Positions 60,956 through 64,000 of a DNA stretch of 64,000 nucleotides are shown here, piece by piece; the first letter of the stretch is position 1, and every line of letters starts with the position of its first letter. The DNA lies in NCBI GenBank assembly GCA_029207755.1, contig JARCOQ010000006.1, forward strand, positions 66,128,093 through 66,192,092, written 5' to 3'. This stretch comes from Chamaea fasciata (lineage: Eukaryota; Chordata; Aves; Passeriformes; Sylviidae). A program made the translations under genes and the position numbers. Below the pieces are notes generated by a model. The model made no database searches. It saw nothing but the letters and a program-made list of their open reading frames with translations, and had not been told where the DNA came from.

Positions 60956-62088
60956 TTATTTTGATGGCTGAGGGGGACGAGCACCAGAGGGTGATGCTCG
61001 TCTGATCCTGCTCTGGTTTTCAGGCCGACTGTACAGCTTTTTCTCCTGCCGCTGTTGCCGCCGGACGTGTCTCATACGGATTGGCCCAGGCTGGGAGCGT
61101 TTGTCCTTCATGGAGCCAGCGAAGAGCCAGGGTGGTCTGTATGGAGCTGCTTGTCTGCTGGGTGACTGAGTGTCCTGGGACAGCCCTGGCACCCCCTGAG
61201 TGGCGGTGCTGGGGCTGCTGGTCTCAATACTTTGGGCCAGCACATCGTCGATCCGGCGGCGTTTTGCTGCCGGGCTCCTGAGTGACTGTGGCTCTGTGGC
61301 GCCGTCTGGATGGCCTCTCTTCCAGCTCTGCTTTTTGCAGGGGAAGCTGCTGCTGCTGCTGCTGCTGACCAGCACCACAGCCTGGGACAGCCCTGGCACC
61401 CCCTGAGTGGCGGTGCTGGGGCTGCTGGTCTCAATACTTTGGGCGATCCGGCGGTGTTTTGCTGCCGGGCTCCTGAGTGTCTGTGGCTCTGTGGGGCCCT
61501 CTGGATGGCCTCTCTTCAAGCTCTGCTTTTTGCAGGGGAAGCTGCTGCTGCTGCTGCTGCTGACCAGAACCACACTTTGAGACAGCCCTGGCACCCCCTG
61601 AGTGCCGGTGCTGGGGCTGCTGGTCTCAGCACGCAGCAGTGGCACTCGGTTCAGCCGTATGGGTTTCACTGCCTGGCTGCCCGGGCCTTGTGCTCTCTGT
61701 CTCCAGGAACGGCGCCTGGCCTGCTCCGCCCTGGGCTGTTCCGACAGGCCGCCACTGCTGCTGCTGCTGTTTGGATCTGCACATTGGAGAGAGGAGAGGG
61801 CAAGTGGTGTGAGCAGCTGCGCAGGGCTCGGGTGATGTCCGTGCAGGATTGTCCCCAAGGCCTTGCCGGGCTGGCTTAAGGGCAGGGGAGGCATATGTGC
61901 CCACAGGCCAGCCTGGCCCCGCTGGCCCAAGAGAGCCAGAGGGACTCTACCCTGGGTCGTTGTTGGAGCTCCTGCTTCCCCTTGCTGCAGCTCTTGACCG
62001 CTCCCCCACTGCCAGCCGTGGGGAGGGAGATTTTGCTCTCACCTTGCTTCTTCCCAGGAGGACACTTCTCAGCAGTGTTGTGCACCAT
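60956..62088 (-). CDS. NLS-repeat protein gene, copy U16, two-repeat form
   Basis: Exons 60956-61776 and 62043-62088, predicted 288 residues, identical in predicted terminal-exon product to U15. Putative upstream exon 63745-63858, with DEP rather than the DEA of U15. Confidence 0.72.
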
Positions 62089-62776
62089 TGTGGATAGGGA
62101 GCAGTGCCTGGAAGGTCTGTGCTGCAGGCCTTTCTCCTCCTGACAAAGCATCCCAGTCCTTGTTTGGACAGAGAGAGAGGCGTTTGTGGTGCCTCAGAGG
62201 CACCAGAACTCGCCAGTAGCCTTGGGCAAGCTCCTTCTCCTCGATCCTGTCCTCAGCTCTGCAAGTTGTGTTGCCACCTTTGTACCTTAGGGCTGGGTGA
62301 TGATGTCACACTAGTCCCTGTCACCCACTGCCCTAATTCGGGGAGGCTATCCTTGTGGGTGCTGACAGTGACTTTGTCAATGCCAGGCACGGCTGTAAGG
62401 AGAAAAACAGAAATGGGAACAGGTTCATCAACAGGTTGGCGGGCTTAAGGAGACTTAGGTCTTACTACAGGTCATCAGTGGTGATTAGGTCATACTAACC
62501 AGTCCTAATTCATTCTTTTGACAGCTCTAAGAGTACAGTTGATTGATTCATTCATTCTTTAAAAGAAGAGTTGTTCTGTGATACATTGGGCATATTGCTT
62601 GGGTCAGCCTCCTTAAAGGAAAATCAGAGTATTACCTACGGTCTCAAATGAAGCTTCTGAACCAACTTTAAGTACTCATGTGTTTTTCCCGAAAGATAAA
62701 GTCTTTGAGGCCGTGGAAACTTCAGGATTGGGGTGGGCAAGCATGGCAGGAATTTGAGAAGATTGGTGCCCTGTAG

Positions 62777-63004
62777 GCACTGGGGGGCTCTGAAGTCTCC
62801 CTGGAGCCTTCTCTTCTCCAGGCTGAACAAGCTCAGCTCTCTCAGCCCATCTCCAGAGCAGAACTGCTCCAGCCCTTGGATCATGGCTGCAACCCTCCTC
62901 TGGACTCACTCCAGAAGGTCCATGTTTTTGGGTTTTTTTTTTTTTTTTTTTTTTTTTTCTTTTTTTTTTTATCCTGGAGACCCCAGATGTGGGTGCAGAA
63001 TTAC
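62777..63004 (-). mobile_element. Antisense CR1 fragment, T tract 62925-62970 (U16)
   Basis: 46 bp; same type as U15, two bases longer. Confidence 0.75.
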
Positions 63005-64000
63005 TTTTGGGTTCAGGCAAGCGTTTGTTCATCACAGTTACTCCCACAAGCCAGCCCAGGTGGGAGCAGAGCTCCTTCCACCCCACCCACCCTGTTTCCA
63101 TCCCTTCTTCAGCACATCCCATGGTGCTTTTTTCTGCTGCTTCCCAGGAGCTGTTGCCTCTTGCCCTGCCCTGACTGCTGGACCCGTCTGTGGACACTGC
63201 ACAGCGATCTGTTGCCAGCTCTCTGGATTCTGAAGGAAAACCCAAGCAAATCTCTGAATCAAAGTAAAGGTGTCTTGCAAACTTAACCTAATCCTTTGTA
63301 AAGCTGTATTAAGGCCAAATTAAATTCAAATCTGTGGGTTCATTTTCCTCTTAGGCTTTATTCCTCGTTTGTTTGAGAGAGCTGGTGAGTCTTTTAGGAC
63401 TCATGGTACCTTGGTTCCCTTTCAGAATGGAACAAATCTGAGACTTTTCCAGCCAGTTTTTCTTTAAATACCACGAGTTTTCATTCCCCTTTCATTTAAA
63501 ATACTTCCACAATTTAATATGAAATGCTGGGTAGCAAAACCGGTAGCACTTCCAGACAGAAAGAAGTATGTTGTGTGTAACTCCAAATGTGAATTCTCCT
63601 TGCAAAGTGATGGCTTTCCACTGAGGTGGATCAAACAGATGCTCAGTTGGATGCTGGTGCTGAAGCACTTTTCTCTTGTGGCTTGAGTGTCTGATGGCAA
63701 CAGCCTGAGATTTTAATAGCAGAAAGAAGGGATTTCCTACTAACCTTCCCCGGAGAACTGTCACTTGTACAGTCTTTTCCAGGCTCGTCTAGTCTGACCT
63801 GCATCTTCTCCAAAACTTGGTCAATTTTTAAATACTTTTTAAACTTTTTGTGTACCATTTGCAGAGAACAGGAGGGTGCTGGCTATTTTTTTCACAAAAT
63901 ACACGCTGCTCTGTGAGTGAGGTGGTCCTCCGTTCTCCCCAGAGAAACCTTTACCTGTCAGGTCTGCTGCTTCTCAAGGATGGGATGCTGGTGCTGGTGT

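Larger units (their letters stand above)
1..64000. repeat. Head-to-tail tandem array of a ~3.85 kb gene-bearing unit
   Basis: The same segment recurs from the first base to the last in one orientation. Distances between successive minus-strand stop codons (3227, 7057, 10887, 14775, 18606, 22438, 26289, 30122, 33778, 37838, 41896, 45751, 49607, 53459, 57313, 60956) are 3830, 3830, 3888, 3831, 3832, 3851, 3833, 3656, 4060, 4058, 3855, 3856, 3852, 3854 and 3643 bp. Almost all length variation comes from two places: a T-rich tract inside a CR1 fragment, and the number of 207/195-bp repeats in the coding region. Both array ends lie outside the window, so total copy number is unknown. Confidence 0.98.
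60956..64000. repeat. Array unit U16 (right partial)
   Basis: Contains a complete gene copy and its putative first exon. The window ends before the CR1 3' end and the next gene copy. Confidence 0.95.

Noticed and set aside
1..64000. CRISPR array or bacterial repeat locus
   Set aside because: Repeat units are kilobases long with CR1 remnants and eukaryotic splice and poly(A) signals; there are no short spaced repeats.
1..64000. Endogenous retrovirus or LTR array
   Set aside because: No LTR pair, primer-binding site or gag/pol/env-like frames; the only mobile sequence recognised is CR1.

Overview
This window is eukaryotic and most likely avian. It carries two pieces of a CR1 LINE in every repeat unit, one of them ending in a degenerate form of the CR1 terminal octamer. 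It also has vertebrate-type splice and poly(A) signals and no bacterial gene layout. CR1 also occurs in crocodilians and turtles, so 'bird' is an inference. The chromosome cannot be determined.

The whole 64 kb is one head-to-tail tandem array. A left partial unit (1-3226) is followed by fifteen complete units of 3643-4060 bp (typically about 3.83-3.86 kb) and a right partial unit (60956-64000). Neither array edge is in the window. Units are labelled L, U1-U15 and U16, counted from the minus-strand stop codon of each gene copy. By eye they are nearly identical outside one T-rich tract and one coding minisatellite.

Each unit holds one minus-strand gene that I do not recognise: sixteen complete copies and one cut at the left edge. 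The terminal exon encodes a basic, Ser/Pro-rich protein. Its centre is a run of 69-residue repeats (207 bp; one 65-residue form lacks DDVL). Each repeat has a polyserine stretch from CAG codons, a KKQSLKRG basic patch and a PAAKRRRID motif that resembles the c-Myc nuclear localisation signal. Repeat number is 2, 3 or 4 depending on the copy, always in frame. A strong donor (AAGCAAG|GTGAGA) and a strong acceptor (pyrimidine tract, TGTGCAG|AT) of the same phase define a 266-bp intron. A further 38-codon exon about 1.6 kb upstream also fits by phase. The stop codon lies inside a canonical AATAAA in all sixteen complete copies.

The rest of each unit is a putative intron of about 1.6 kb, containing an antisense CR1 fragment with an A/T tract of 23-89 bp, and a short intergenic stretch with a sense CR1 3' end. 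Shared variants and three adjacent pairs with identical predicted proteins point to recent unequal crossover or gene conversion. The candidate novel system is this ampliconic family of nuclear-targeted repeat proteins. Its transcription, splice structure and function are inferred, not shown.
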